NCBI GenBank assembly: GCA_027040375.1
Contig: JALUMJ010000109.1
Span: 1 to 9,054 of the forward strand
Direction: 5' to 3'
From: Campylobacteraceae bacterium
GTDB taxonomy: Bacteria > Campylobacterota > Campylobacteria > Campylobacterales > Sulfurospirillaceae
Length of the DNA stretch: 9,054 bases
Positions within the stretch are counted from its first letter, which is position 1. Each line of letters opens with the position of its first letter. The notes below the pieces were generated by a model, which saw nothing but the letters and a program-made list of their open reading frames with translations, was not told the origin of the DNA and did not search any database. This document shows positions 1 through 6,020 of the stretch, in pieces. Made by a program: the position numbers and the translations under genes.

Positions 1-2
1 AG

Positions 3-239
3 ACAAACCATAGAGAAGAGGCATTTACCTACCCTACTACCAATGCAGATGGCAGTGGCAAAGGTTTCGTACCTACTATCCAGTGGGAAGGCTATAGAGA
101 AGCTATCACAGATATGAGATATGTCTCGACTCTCTTGAGTCGTGATCCAAATGCGAAGAGTTTCATAGATACTTTAGATGTCGAGCATGGGGATTTGGAC
201 AAGATTAGGGAGAGTATTATTGATAAAATAGGAAATTAG
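3..239 (+). CDS. C-terminal end of a probable DUF4091 / GH123-like protein (5' truncated)
   Basis: An open frame runs from the left window edge to a TAG at 237-239, giving 78 residues without a start codon, so only the C-terminus of a larger protein is visible. The stretch FVPTIQWEGYREAITDMRYV followed by STLL resembles the end of DUF4091 and glycoside hydrolase 123-type catalytic domains, where a proline-containing segment, a Trp-Glu and an Arg-Glu-x-x-x-Asp-x-Arg/Glu-Tyr helix recur. This is recalled family resemblance, not a search result. The frame lies opposite to, and converges on, the sox run, so it belongs to a different transcription unit. A hand count gives 98 G or C in the first 240 bases (about 41%), somewhat above sampled lines of the sox tail (about 28-40%). 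Its function in this organism, perhaps glycan or exopolysaccharide-related, cannot be told from the fragment. Confidence 0.55.
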   Translation, partial: TNHREEAFTYPTTNADGSGKGFVPTIQWEGYREAITDMRYVSTLLSRDPNAKSFIDTLDVEHGDLDKIRESIIDKIGN

Positions 240-240
240 T

Positions 241-299
241 CAAACCAATTTAGAGGTTTGAAGGTTTTTGCAACAATTTGCATAAATCTTCACCTCTAA
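241..299. other. Structured intergenic region between convergent genes; possible bidirectional terminator
   Basis: The gap between the + strand gene (stop at 239) and the - strand gene (stop at 318) contains competing inverted repeats. CAAACC (241-246) pairs with GGTTTG (255-260), followed a few bases later by TTTTT (265-269). TTAGAGGTTTGAAG (250-263) pairs, with a 2-nt bulge, with CTTCACCTCTAA (288-299). Nested inside is TGCAA (269-273) / TTGCA (278-282). The two larger stems share 255-260 and so exclude each other. Neither stem is directly followed by a clean U-run on either strand, so Rho-independent termination is plausible by position but not proven. Confidence 0.35.
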
Positions 300-317
300 T
301 AAATCAAAGGAACTATA

Positions 318-1118
318 TTATTTTTTAAGATTTTCTTTTAAAATTAGCAAAAAATCATCTTTCGTCCACGCTCCAGGATACATGTGCTTAAATTTTCCAT
401 TTGGACTTAGAGTAAAAAATGTTGGTGTCATTTGTTTGTAGTGCTTGTCAAGTCCTAGAGGTAGTTTTGTTTTATCGATATCTACTTTTATATATATAAA
501 ATTCTTAAAAATTGCATCTTTAACGACAGGTAGCGACAAAACTTCTTTATCCATCTTTTTACAATAATAACAAGTTTTTGATATAGCCTCGACTATGAGT
601 ATTTTGTTTTCTCTCTTTGCTGTTTGTATTAGTTGTTTAGTGTTCATGTGTTTTAACATTGATTTTTCAACACTTACCACTCTTCTTTTTTTGTACTCTA
701 CAAGAAAGTCCGCTATATTGTCAATCTCTTCTTCGCTTACTTTCCCTTCCATGCTTTTTTTTGTAGTAAAAAATTTTAAAAATTTGCTCTCTACTATACT
801 ATTTTTTCTTTTAGGGTGATAGAGATAATCTTTCATAAATTCTGCAACTTCTAGTTTTTGCATTTCAGGGTCACTCGAATCTCCGATATGTTCTGGTGCT
901 CTTGTTAGAAAAAATGCTAACATATTCACTGTTGGTGCGCTTAAATTTAAAAGGGTATTATTTTTCTCGTAAAAATTCTTTTTTAATATTTCACCAGAAA
1001 TTCTTGGAAAGTGGCAAGATGAACATTTGTGCTTAAAAATCTTTTTGCCTATTTCATAATCAGCATTTAGATTAGTGCCAAACACCAATAAAACTAATAT
1101 AACTAGAGTTTTACACAT
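318..1118 (-). CDS. SoxW-like periplasmic cytochrome c-thioredoxin fusion protein
   Basis: The protein has 266 residues. Residues 1-19 form a hydrophobic signal peptide (MCKTLVILVLLVFG...). A c-type heme site C32-S-S-C35-H36 follows, and M123, just before the SEEEIDNIADFL helix, is the best axial-ligand candidate. Residues about 150-266 form a thioredoxin-fold domain with the redox pair C183-Y-Y-C186 and a cis-proline in MTPTFF (P232). The ATG at 1118 is preferred over an upstream ATG at 1160, because the longer form overlaps the preceding gene and puts 14 polar residues before the signal peptide. SoxW thioredoxins are commonly encoded beside sox genes and are thought to keep Sox thiols reduced. 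The covalent join to a cytochrome suggests electrons move between a thiol and a heme in the periplasm, which is inference. It is the last gene of the run. The domain calls are firm, but the name SoxW is only by analogy. Confidence 0.75.
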   Translation of the reverse strand: MCKTLVILVLLVFGTNLNADYEIGKKIFKHKCSSCHFPRISGEILKKNFYEKNNTLLNLSAPTVNMLAFFLTRAPEHIGDSSDPEMQKLEVAEFMKDYLYHPKRKNSIVESKFLKFFTTKKSMEGKVSEEEIDNIADFLVEYKKRRVVSVEKSMLKHMNTKQLIQTAKRENKILIVEAISKTCYYCKKMDKEVLSLPVVKDAIFKNFIYIKVDIDKTKLPLGLDKHYKQMTPTFFTLSPNGKFKHMYPGAWTKDDFLLILKENLKK

Positions 1119-1119
1119 A

Positions 1120-1127
1120 CTTTCCTT
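1120..1127 (-). promoter_or_regulatory. Ribosome binding site deciding the start at 1118
   Basis: On the - strand AAGGAAAG lies just upstream of ATG 1118, with 4 nt between AAGGA and the ATG. It overlaps the TAA stop of the preceding DsrE-like gene (1126-1128), which suggests translational coupling and rejects the longer frame starting at 1160. Confidence 0.7.
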
Positions 1128-1566
1128 AGTAAGGTGAGACATCAATCCACCCATCAGCAATCTTCTCTATGGCTTCGGCTATACCTATTTGAACATAACT
1201 AACACCACCGATAAAATCTTTTTTCTTCCAACTCATTGTATCCATAGTATTTTTGCACACCAAAAATTTGATATTATCATATACCATTAATGATTTGATT
1301 CGAGTCAGAATTTTTTTATTATAATCTTTCCTTGCAGCTCTTATGCCATTTGCATAAAATACTACCTCAATCTGCAAAGCTTCTTCAGGATAGCCTTTTA
1401 AGACATTGTTCATGGCATTTAGTATATGATTTAATTTGGTGGTTTCACTGCTATTTACTCTTATGAGCCATTTTCTAGGATTATCAAAAGATGGAGCTGG
1501 TTTAGCGAAATTTATCGCACCAAAAGCAAAAGCACTCATAAGTAAAATAAGTAGTAATTTTTTCAT
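1126..1566 (-). CDS. Exported DsrE-family protein with a single conserved-position cysteine
   Basis: The protein has 146 residues. Residues 1-17 (MKKLLLILLMSAFAFGA) are a Sec signal peptide. The rest has the DsrE/DsrF-like pattern: a first strand (KWLIRVNSSE), a long helix over LNHILNAMNNVLKG, a strand with IEVVFYANGIRAA, a second helix, then FLVCKNTMDTM with C104, and a C-terminal GGVSYVQIGIAEAIEKIADG segment. In cytoplasmic DsrE/TusD-type proteins a Cys near this place can carry sulfur as a persulfide; C104 is the only cysteine in this protein. It starts 9 bp after the SoxH-like gene, and the upstream TAA is part of its TAAAGGA ribosome site. A role in periplasmic sulfur carriage linked to SoxYZ or the thioredoxin fusion is inference. 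No specific substrate can be named. Confidence 0.75.
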   Translation of the reverse strand: MKKLLLILLMSAFAFGAINFAKPAPSFDNPRKWLIRVNSSETTKLNHILNAMNNVLKGYPEEALQIEVVFYANGIRAARKDYNKKILTRIKSLMVYDNIKFLVCKNTMDTMSWKKKDFIGGVSYVQIGIAEAIEKIADGWIDVSPY

Positions 1567-1575
1567 TTTTTTCCT

Positions 1576-2487
1576 TTATTGCCACTCTAATTGATCGAGA
1601 TAATGTCGTGCATTTCTTAGGTACAGTTCATTATAGTGTGGAATTTTTTTAAATTTATCTGTATGGACATATTTTTCCATGTCGGTTGGGTCTATATCGT
1701 CAACATGCGCTTTTTGCATCTGTTTTTTTAGCATTTGCAAATACTCTAAAGTTGGCTCATATGATTTGCTATCAAATCTTGTTCCATGCCCGCCCATCAC
1801 ATATTTTGCATGTTTATCTTTAATGAATTTCAAAGCTTTTATCCATCCGTCCATATCGCTATCAGTTGCATAATTTACAAATCTTCCATTAAAAATAGTA
1901 TTACCAGCAAATATAAAACTATCTTTTTTATCATATACTATAATGTCAACAGCAGACTGAGTTCCCGCACTTGGCTTTAAGACATATATTGATTTTTTGC
2001 TACCTTTTATCTCCAACTCTTTTTCAACTAAGACATCTGGTGTTACAACTTTTGTATTCTTGGTGAGATTTTTTGGCAATTTTTTTAGCACTCTATCGTA
2101 TTTGCTTGCGTGCTCCTTAATCATCTGTGGCATATTGCCAGCCCCAACTATTTTCACGCCTTTTTCTTTGAAATATGAAGCACCAAGGAGCCTATCATCG
2201 TGATAATTTGTTATTACTACAAATTTGATTTTCTTATTTGTGGATTTTTTTATAAAAGCATCTAATTCTTTTGCAAAGTTGTATGTAGCACTTGCATCGA
2301 TTAAAACTAGAAAATTTCCCATATCTACATAGCAGACATTTGAGACAAACCCTTGATTTGCTTTTAAAACAGGATTATAATCTCCGATAAAGCATGTTAT
2401 ATCTTTGGTAATTTTCACTGGTTTAAAGTCAAAAAAATTCGCAAATAAAAAAATTGGCAAGATTGAAAGTAGTATTATTTTGTTCAT
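1576..2487 (-). CDS. SoxH-like exported metallo-beta-lactamase-fold protein with degenerate metal site
   Basis: The protein has 303 residues. Residues 1-16 (MNKIILLSILPIFLFA) are a signal peptide. The MBL fold is recognisable from GNFLVLIDASATYNFA (about 57-72), VVITNYHDDRLLGA (about 90-103), PSAGTQSA (172-179), FAGNTIFNGR (193-202) and VMGGHGTR (230-237). The canonical HxHxDH metal motif is here N94-Y-H96-D-D98-R99. The usual GHT histidine is G175 and the usual bridging Asp of GD is N196. H96, D98 and H234 remain. Two cysteines (C32, C52) lie near the N-terminus. SoxH and related MBL proteins are encoded in many sox clusters, and their reaction is poorly defined. The ATG at 2487 has a GGAG 5 nt upstream. 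An alternative ATG at 2508 falls inside a perfect hairpin and is rejected. Loss of ligands suggests altered metal use or a non-hydrolytic role, which is inference. Fold sure, function unsure. Confidence 0.75.
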   Translation of the reverse strand: MNKIILLSILPIFLFANFFDFKPVKITKDITCFIGDYNPVLKANQGFVSNVCYVDMGNFLVLIDASATYNFAKELDAFIKKSTNKKIKFVVITNYHDDRLLGASYFKEKGVKIVGAGNMPQMIKEHASKYDRVLKKLPKNLTKNTKVVTPDVLVEKELEIKGSKKSIYVLKPSAGTQSAVDIIVYDKKDSFIFAGNTIFNGRFVNYATDSDMDGWIKALKFIKDKHAKYVMGGHGTRFDSKSYEPTLEYLQMLKKQMQKAHVDDIDPTDMEKYVHTDKFKKIPHYNELYLRNARHYLDQLEWQ

Positions 2488-2492
2488 AGTAG

Positions 2493-2496
2493 CTCC
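2493..2496 (-). promoter_or_regulatory. Ribosome binding site deciding the start at 2487
   Basis: GGAG on the - strand, 5 nt before ATG 2487. It begins 4 nt after the soxB-side inverted repeat ends. It supports the shorter start, which also places the signal peptide exactly at the N-terminus. Confidence 0.6.
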
Positions 2497-2500
2497 ATAA

Positions 2501-2526
2501 TTTAGCAAGGCAAAAGCCTTGCTAAA
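2501..2526 (-). other. Perfect 11-bp stem-loop between soxB and the SoxH-like gene
   Basis: TTTAGCAAGGC (2501-2511), AAAA loop, GCCTTGCTAAA (2516-2526): every base of the two 11-nt arms pairs. On the transcribed (-) strand the loop is UUUU. The stem begins 5 nt after the soxB stop codon and ends just before the ribosome site of the next gene. The bases after the stem (TTATGGAGC) contain no U-run, so it is not a classical Rho-independent terminator. An mRNA 3'-end stabiliser, processing site or weak attenuator that sets the level of the three downstream genes against the core sox genes is the likeliest reading. Confidence 0.65.
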
Positions 2527-2531
2527 TAAAG

Positions 2532-4310
2532 TTATTTTTTATAAAGTGATAATTCGATACCTGGATTATTTTTAACACCTATAATATCTGGAGTCTCAAG
2601 TTTCATATTTTTGATATGCTTGTGAGCACCAAGATATGTCTCAACAGTTTCCCATACAGGCTCACCTTTTGAAGCACTATTAACAGTTGACCAACCAGCA
2701 AGTTTATACTTTCTGTTTGCATCTATCTGCTCTCCTGAGCTTAACTGAAGATTAGTAATCCTTTTTCCGATGTCTTTCATAGGGTCAATAGTATATGAAA
2801 GGCCACCTGTTCTTACCATATCTCCACCTTGTTGCAAGAATGGATCTTTGTTAAACAAGTTATCAGCAACATCTTCTAAGATATTATGAATATCAGTCCC
2901 TTTGACTTCTCTAACATAAGTTTCAGGATATGTCATAGATGTATGATTCATAAGGTCATCAAATGTGATTGCTTCTCCTGGAAGAACTGAAGTTCCCCAT
3001 CTAAAACCAGGGCTCATAGATATATCTGCACCCTTAACTTCACGAAGTGCGTCACAGATAATCTGATCAAATGTACCATTAAAGTTACCTCTTCTGTAGA
3101 GTAAATTATCTGTTGTAGCCAAAGGCTTAGTTAATTTCGCTAAGAATGGTGCTCTAACGCCATCGATGTATTTTTTCATCTCAGGATCTTCTGGCAATAA
3201 GTCAGAAAATACTGGCATAAGAGTAAATCTAAAGTCTCTTACTTTTTTATCTTTTATATCAAGATCAAGTACGCCTATAAACTTACCGTTTGAGCCAGAG
3301 TTTATAACATGCGTTGTACCTTTTGTGTTTTTAACTGGTATTGCCTCTGGAACAGCGTCATGTGTATGACCGCCGAAGATAAAATCTATACCACTAACAA
3401 CTGCTGCCATCTTTTTATCTACATCAAGACCATTATGAGAAATCACAACTACTGCATCAGGCTTCTCTTTTGTTCTTATTTGATCAACCAACTCTTGCAT
3501 CTCATCTGGCTTAATACCAAATGACCAATCAGGGATAAATCTCTGCGGATTTGCGATAGTTGTATAAGGGAAAGCTTGACCGATAACTGCTATATTATTT
3601 CCACCCATCTGTTTCATCACATATGGCTTAAAAGCTCGTCCTGTGTCTTCGTTGTAAGCTTCTGCACCATTCATTAGTGCTTCATCTTTTACGAAAACAT
3701 TTTGGGCAACAAAATCAGCTTTTAGAGCTTTTATGTTTGCCAAAATCTCTTTTTCTTTGTATGTAAATTCCCAGTGGCCAGTACAAACATCAACACCTAG
3801 TATATTGATAGCTTCCACCATATCTTTACCTCTAGTGTAAAGAGAAGTTGCACTTCCTTGCCAAGTATCACCACCATCTAAAAACAGAGTTCTATCTTTT
3901 CCAAAATTGCCTCTTAGATGGTCAGTCAAAGTTTTAATATGAGCAAATCCACCAACTCTATGGTATCTATGTGCATTTTCAACATAATTCATACAAGTCA
4001 TAGAAAAACCAGCTCTGCTGTTTTCATCTATACCATAATGTTTCAAAAAGTGGCTTCCAACTATATGTGGAGGCTTGCCAAAATTTGAATCGAAACCTAG
4101 ATTTACACTTGGTTCTCTAAAGTGAATAGGCATCAATTGTGCATGACAATCTGTCATATGTAAAAATCTTGCATTTCCAAAATTTTGTATTTTATAATAA
4201 TCATCAACACTTTTTACATCAAAAAGTCTTTTGTGTGATTTTGCATACAAAGATGATGCCCCTAAAACAGACATCATATATAAAAATTCTCTTCTATTTA
4301 ATGAACTCAT
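2532..4310 (-). CDS. soxB: SoxB, sulfur-oxidation thiohydrolase (S-sulfosulfanyl-cysteine sulfohydrolase)
   Basis: The protein has 592 residues, normal for SoxB. The N-terminus carries a twin-arginine signal (N5-R6-R7-E8-F9-L10, then a hydrophobic stretch ending near LYAK), consistent with folded, metal-loaded export to the periplasm. It belongs to the 5'-nucleotidase/calcineurin-like metallophosphatase superfamily. Dinuclear metal-site motifs are visible: TDCH (D54, H56), LDGGDTWQGS (D148), TGHWEF (H179), SHNG (H292) and FGGHTHD (H315, H317). The C-terminal nucleotidase-type domain includes PGFRWGTSVLPGEAIT and the NHTSMTYPETYVREV segment typical of SoxB. SoxB, usually with two Mn ions, releases sulfate from the thiosulfonate bound to the SoxY cysteine. 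It lies 12 bp after soxK, with an AAGGTAG ribosome site before ATG 4310. No key motif is missing. Confidence 0.96.
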   Translation of the reverse strand: MSSLNRREFLYMMSVLGASSLYAKSHKRLFDVKSVDDYYKIQNFGNARFLHMTDCHAQLMPIHFREPSVNLGFDSNFGKPPHIVGSHFLKHYGIDENSRAGFSMTCMNYVENAHRYHRVGGFAHIKTLTDHLRGNFGKDRTLFLDGGDTWQGSATSLYTRGKDMVEAINILGVDVCTGHWEFTYKEKEILANIKALKADFVAQNVFVKDEALMNGAEAYNEDTGRAFKPYVMKQMGGNNIAVIGQAFPYTTIANPQRFIPDWSFGIKPDEMQELVDQIRTKEKPDAVVVISHNGLDVDKKMAAVVSGIDFIFGGHTHDAVPEAIPVKNTKGTTHVINSGSNGKFIGVLDLDIKDKKVRDFRFTLMPVFSDLLPEDPEMKKYIDGVRAPFLAKLTKPLATTDNLLYRRGNFNGTFDQIICDALREVKGADISMSPGFRWGTSVLPGEAITFDDLMNHTSMTYPETYVREVKGTDIHNILEDVADNLFNKDPFLQQGGDMVRTGGLSYTIDPMKDIGKRITNLQLSSGEQIDANRKYKLAGWSTVNSASKGEPVWETVETYLGAHKHIKNMKLETPDIIGVKNNPGIELSLYKK

Positions 4311-4322
4311 TATCTACCTTCT

Positions 4323-4631
4323 TTACTTAGGAACTTGGGCACGCCAAGTTTTTTCATATTCTTTGGATTGTGCTAACGCAGTATCTGCTTCATATGCTGC
4401 TTCATTTGCCAACGCTATTGCTTTTGTTGGATTAGTTTTAGCTAGTGCCTTTGCTTTTTTAATCGTTTTTTTAGTCATACCCCAAGCAACCATTTCGCTA
4501 TGTGCCTTGTTGTATTTTGCTTGCGCATTTGCTATGGCACTATCAACACTATTCGTCGCACTTGGATTATTCATCGCGCAACCTGCTAAAAATGCTACTG
4601 TTATTGTGCTTATTAAAAGTAATCTTTTCAT
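4323..4631 (-). CDS. soxK: SoxK / SAXB-type SoxXA-binding lipoprotein
   Basis: The protein has 102 residues. The first 18 form a lipoprotein signal with lipobox L15-A16-G17-C18, so the mature protein should be lipid-anchored at C18. The mature part is Ala/Lys-rich and mostly helical: an ANAQAKYNKA helix, a central Trp-containing AWGMTKKTIKKAKA region, then KAIALANEAAYEADTALAQS, ending in WRAQVPK. This helical Ala/Lys layout, small size and position between soxA and soxB match the SoxXA-binding protein (SAXB/SoxK), as in the Chlorobium-type order soxXYZA-K-B. In that family it binds SoxXA and raises its activity. The start is 10 bp after soxA, and the soxA TAA is embedded in its TAAAGGAT ribosome site, implying coupled translation. 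The family call rests on recalled pattern and synteny. It could otherwise be labelled a hypothetical lipoprotein. Confidence 0.7.
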   Translation of the reverse strand: MKRLLLISTITVAFLAGCAMNNPSATNSVDSAIANAQAKYNKAHSEMVAWGMTKKTIKKAKALAKTNPTKAIALANEAAYEADTALAQSKEYEKTWRAQVPK

Positions 4632-4641
4632 ATTTTATCCT

Positions 4642-5550
4642 TTACTTTCTTGTGTCTGGGCCATTAAGCTTCATACCATTTGACATATATGTCAAGAAGT
4701 ATGCTAACTCTTTTACCGGCTTGCTTTGCATTTTTGGTTTTTCACTACCTGTGTCTTTGATACAACCGACTAATCTTCTCTGAAGTGTTCCAAGGCCACC
4801 CCATTTTAATCTATAAACAGGCATTTCCGTAGTAGAGCCAAGCGCTGGACTTAAAGCTTCAGCTCTGATTCTTTTGCCCGTGCTTTGAACATGACATTCA
4901 TTACAACTGATACTTAAATACCCTCTTTGCTTATAAAAAAGTTTTTTACCAGCTTCGTATGCTTTAGCAGCATTAGCACTTGGTATTTTAATATCTATCT
5001 TCTGGCCTCTTGATTTATCAGCAAGATAAGCTATTACTTTTGCAATATCGCCCTTGCCATATTTCAACGGTTTTTCTCCATTTATAACTCTACACTCATT
5101 TATTGCCATCCCGATAGTAACTATTTCATCTCTATGCACATCATAATATGGATAATTTTGTTTTATAGCTGGATTTGGAAAACAACTTGAGTATGTTTTT
5201 CCATTTGCAAAAGGTTTTTTGAATAACTCTTTTCCATCATCAAGAGGTATCTCATATGGTGGAAAATCATTTATCTCTGCAAATTGCTCTTTTGCGGGTC
5301 TGTACCAACTCATAGGGCCATCTTGAAAATCTTGAAATTTAAGTGGATATATATAGTTTTTTTTCAATTCTGCTACAGGTACATATGGAAAATATTTTGC
5401 CCTGTTTGCAATAGGATTTTCAAACTTCTTCAAGAAATAATTCACAAATGCTTTTCTGTCTTTTTCTGCTTGAGCATTAAAGTTTGCAGCAAAGACGATA
5501 GTACTACTTATCATAGATATAGTAGCAATTTTGATCAATTTTTTTAACAT
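4642..5550 (-). CDS. soxA: SoxA, L-cysteine S-thiosulfotransferase catalytic cytochrome subunit (monoheme type)
   Basis: The protein has 302 residues. Residues 1-21 form a Sec signal peptide. The C-terminal cytochrome domain has C216-N-E-C219-H220, and the RRLVGC motif supplies C263, which in the SoxA family is the distal heme ligand and is modified to a persulfide. The conserved closing segment AYFLTYMSNGMKLNGP is present. The N-terminal domain has no CxxCH. It instead keeps C123 (YSSCFPN) and C153 (NECR), which fit the disulfide that replaces the first heme in monoheme SoxA proteins. With SoxX it forms SoxXA, which joins thiosulfate to the SoxY cysteine and passes electrons to a cytochrome. 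A strong AAGGAGAT ribosome site precedes ATG 5550, and soxZ ends 29 bp upstream. Confidence 0.95.
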   Translation of the reverse strand: MLKKLIKIATISMISSTIVFAANFNAQAEKDRKAFVNYFLKKFENPIANRAKYFPYVPVAELKKNYIYPLKFQDFQDGPMSWYRPAKEQFAEINDFPPYEIPLDDGKELFKKPFANGKTYSSCFPNPAIKQNYPYYDVHRDEIVTIGMAINECRVINGEKPLKYGKGDIAKVIAYLADKSRGQKIDIKIPSANAAKAYEAGKKLFYKQRGYLSISCNECHVQSTGKRIRAEALSPALGSTTEMPVYRLKWGGLGTLQRRLVGCIKDTGSEKPKMQSKPVKELAYFLTYMSNGMKLNGPDTRK

Positions 5551-5579
5551 ATTATCTCCTTCGTTAAAATATAATGTTT

Positions 5580-5876
5580 TTACTTTAATTTTATATCTTT
5601 TTTCTCACTCTTTCCTGTATTGTCTTGCCACCATACTGTTATAGTATCACCTTTTTTTGCACCTTTAAATGCAAATTTGATATATGGATTTTTTGATACT
5701 GCTGATGTTGGATACATATCATACACAACTCTTCCACCATGCTTTACTGTCAGATGATTTATATATTTTGCTTCCCCTTTTCCGCCACCTATCTTACCTG
5801 ATGCCATTGGATGTTTTACAAGTAATTTTACTGTTGCTATATCATGTTTAACTTTTGCTATTGCTTTTATTCCCAT
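5580..5876 (-). CDS. soxZ: SoxZ, sulfur-carrier complex subunit
   Basis: The protein has 98 residues, close to the family length. It is an immunoglobulin-like beta-sandwich protein with VKLLVKHPMASG, KYINHLTVKHGGRVVYDMYP and a C-terminal GDTITVWWQDNTGKS segment, all typical of SoxZ. It has no signal peptide and no cysteine, as expected for a partner that forms a heterodimer with SoxY and is carried across the membrane by the SoxY Tat signal. The TTTAGGAG ribosome site lies before ATG 5876. The gene is separated from soxY by 144 bp, whereas these two genes usually sit almost touching. Confidence 0.95.
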   Translation of the reverse strand: MGIKAIAKVKHDIATVKLLVKHPMASGKIGGGKGEAKYINHLTVKHGGRVVYDMYPTSAVSKNPYIKFAFKGAKKGDTITVWWQDNTGKSEKKDIKLK

Positions 5877-6020
5877 TTTATTTCTCCTAAATTTATTTTA
5901 TTAATTATCATCTCTTTCAAGAGCAAAGCTCTTAAAAAATTCACGCTCTACTAAAGCTAAGCCTATCGGCTTGAACTTATCTAGCTGTCATCTTGTTTTG
6001 TATTATTTATTTTGCTGGTA
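5877..6020 (-). other. Long soxY-soxZ intergenic spacer with two small hairpins
   Basis: This 144-bp gap is the longest inside the run. It has AAGAGC-AAA-GCTCTT (5919-5933) and AAGCC-TATC-GGCTT (5959-5972) as perfect inverted repeats. On the transcribed strand an A/U-rich stretch leads into the soxZ ribosome site. A stop-bounded frame on the - strand (5901-5987, 28 codons plus TAA) reads like protein (contains FKPIGLALVEREFF) but has no in-frame start or ribosome site. No convincing promoter was found. It may be an mRNA processing or stability region, a dispersed intergenic repeat, or a decayed gene fragment. Confidence 0.4.

Noticed and set aside
595..819. + strand open frame of 74 codons with a hydrophobic start
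   Set aside because: It lies wholly antisense to the thioredoxin fusion gene, which has clear heme and CxxC motifs. Its Phe/Leu/Ser-rich product is what the reverse of Lys-rich coding DNA gives.
1119..1160. 14-codon N-terminal extension of the thioredoxin fusion
   Set aside because: It overlaps the end of the DsrE-like gene, places polar residues before the signal peptide, and ignores the good ribosome site in front of ATG 1118.
2501..2526. Rho-independent terminator after soxB
   Set aside because: The stem is perfect, but it is not followed by a U-run on the transcribed strand, and the next gene starts at once with its own ribosome site. It is listed as a stem-loop of unknown role.
4231..4683. 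+ strand open frame of 150 codons opposite soxK
   Set aside because: It is the antisense shadow of the Ala/Lys-rich soxK and the edges of soxB and soxA. It has no family resemblance and would disrupt a coherent operon.
5885..5915. Possible extended -10-like TGATAAT promoter for soxZ on the - strand
   Set aside because: No matching -35 element at a suitable distance, and A/T-rich DNA makes such hexamers common by chance.
5901..5987. 28-codon protein-like frame between soxY and soxZ as a real small gene
   Set aside because: It has no in-frame start codon or ribosome site and is closed upstream by TGA. It is kept only as a possible remnant in the spacer note.
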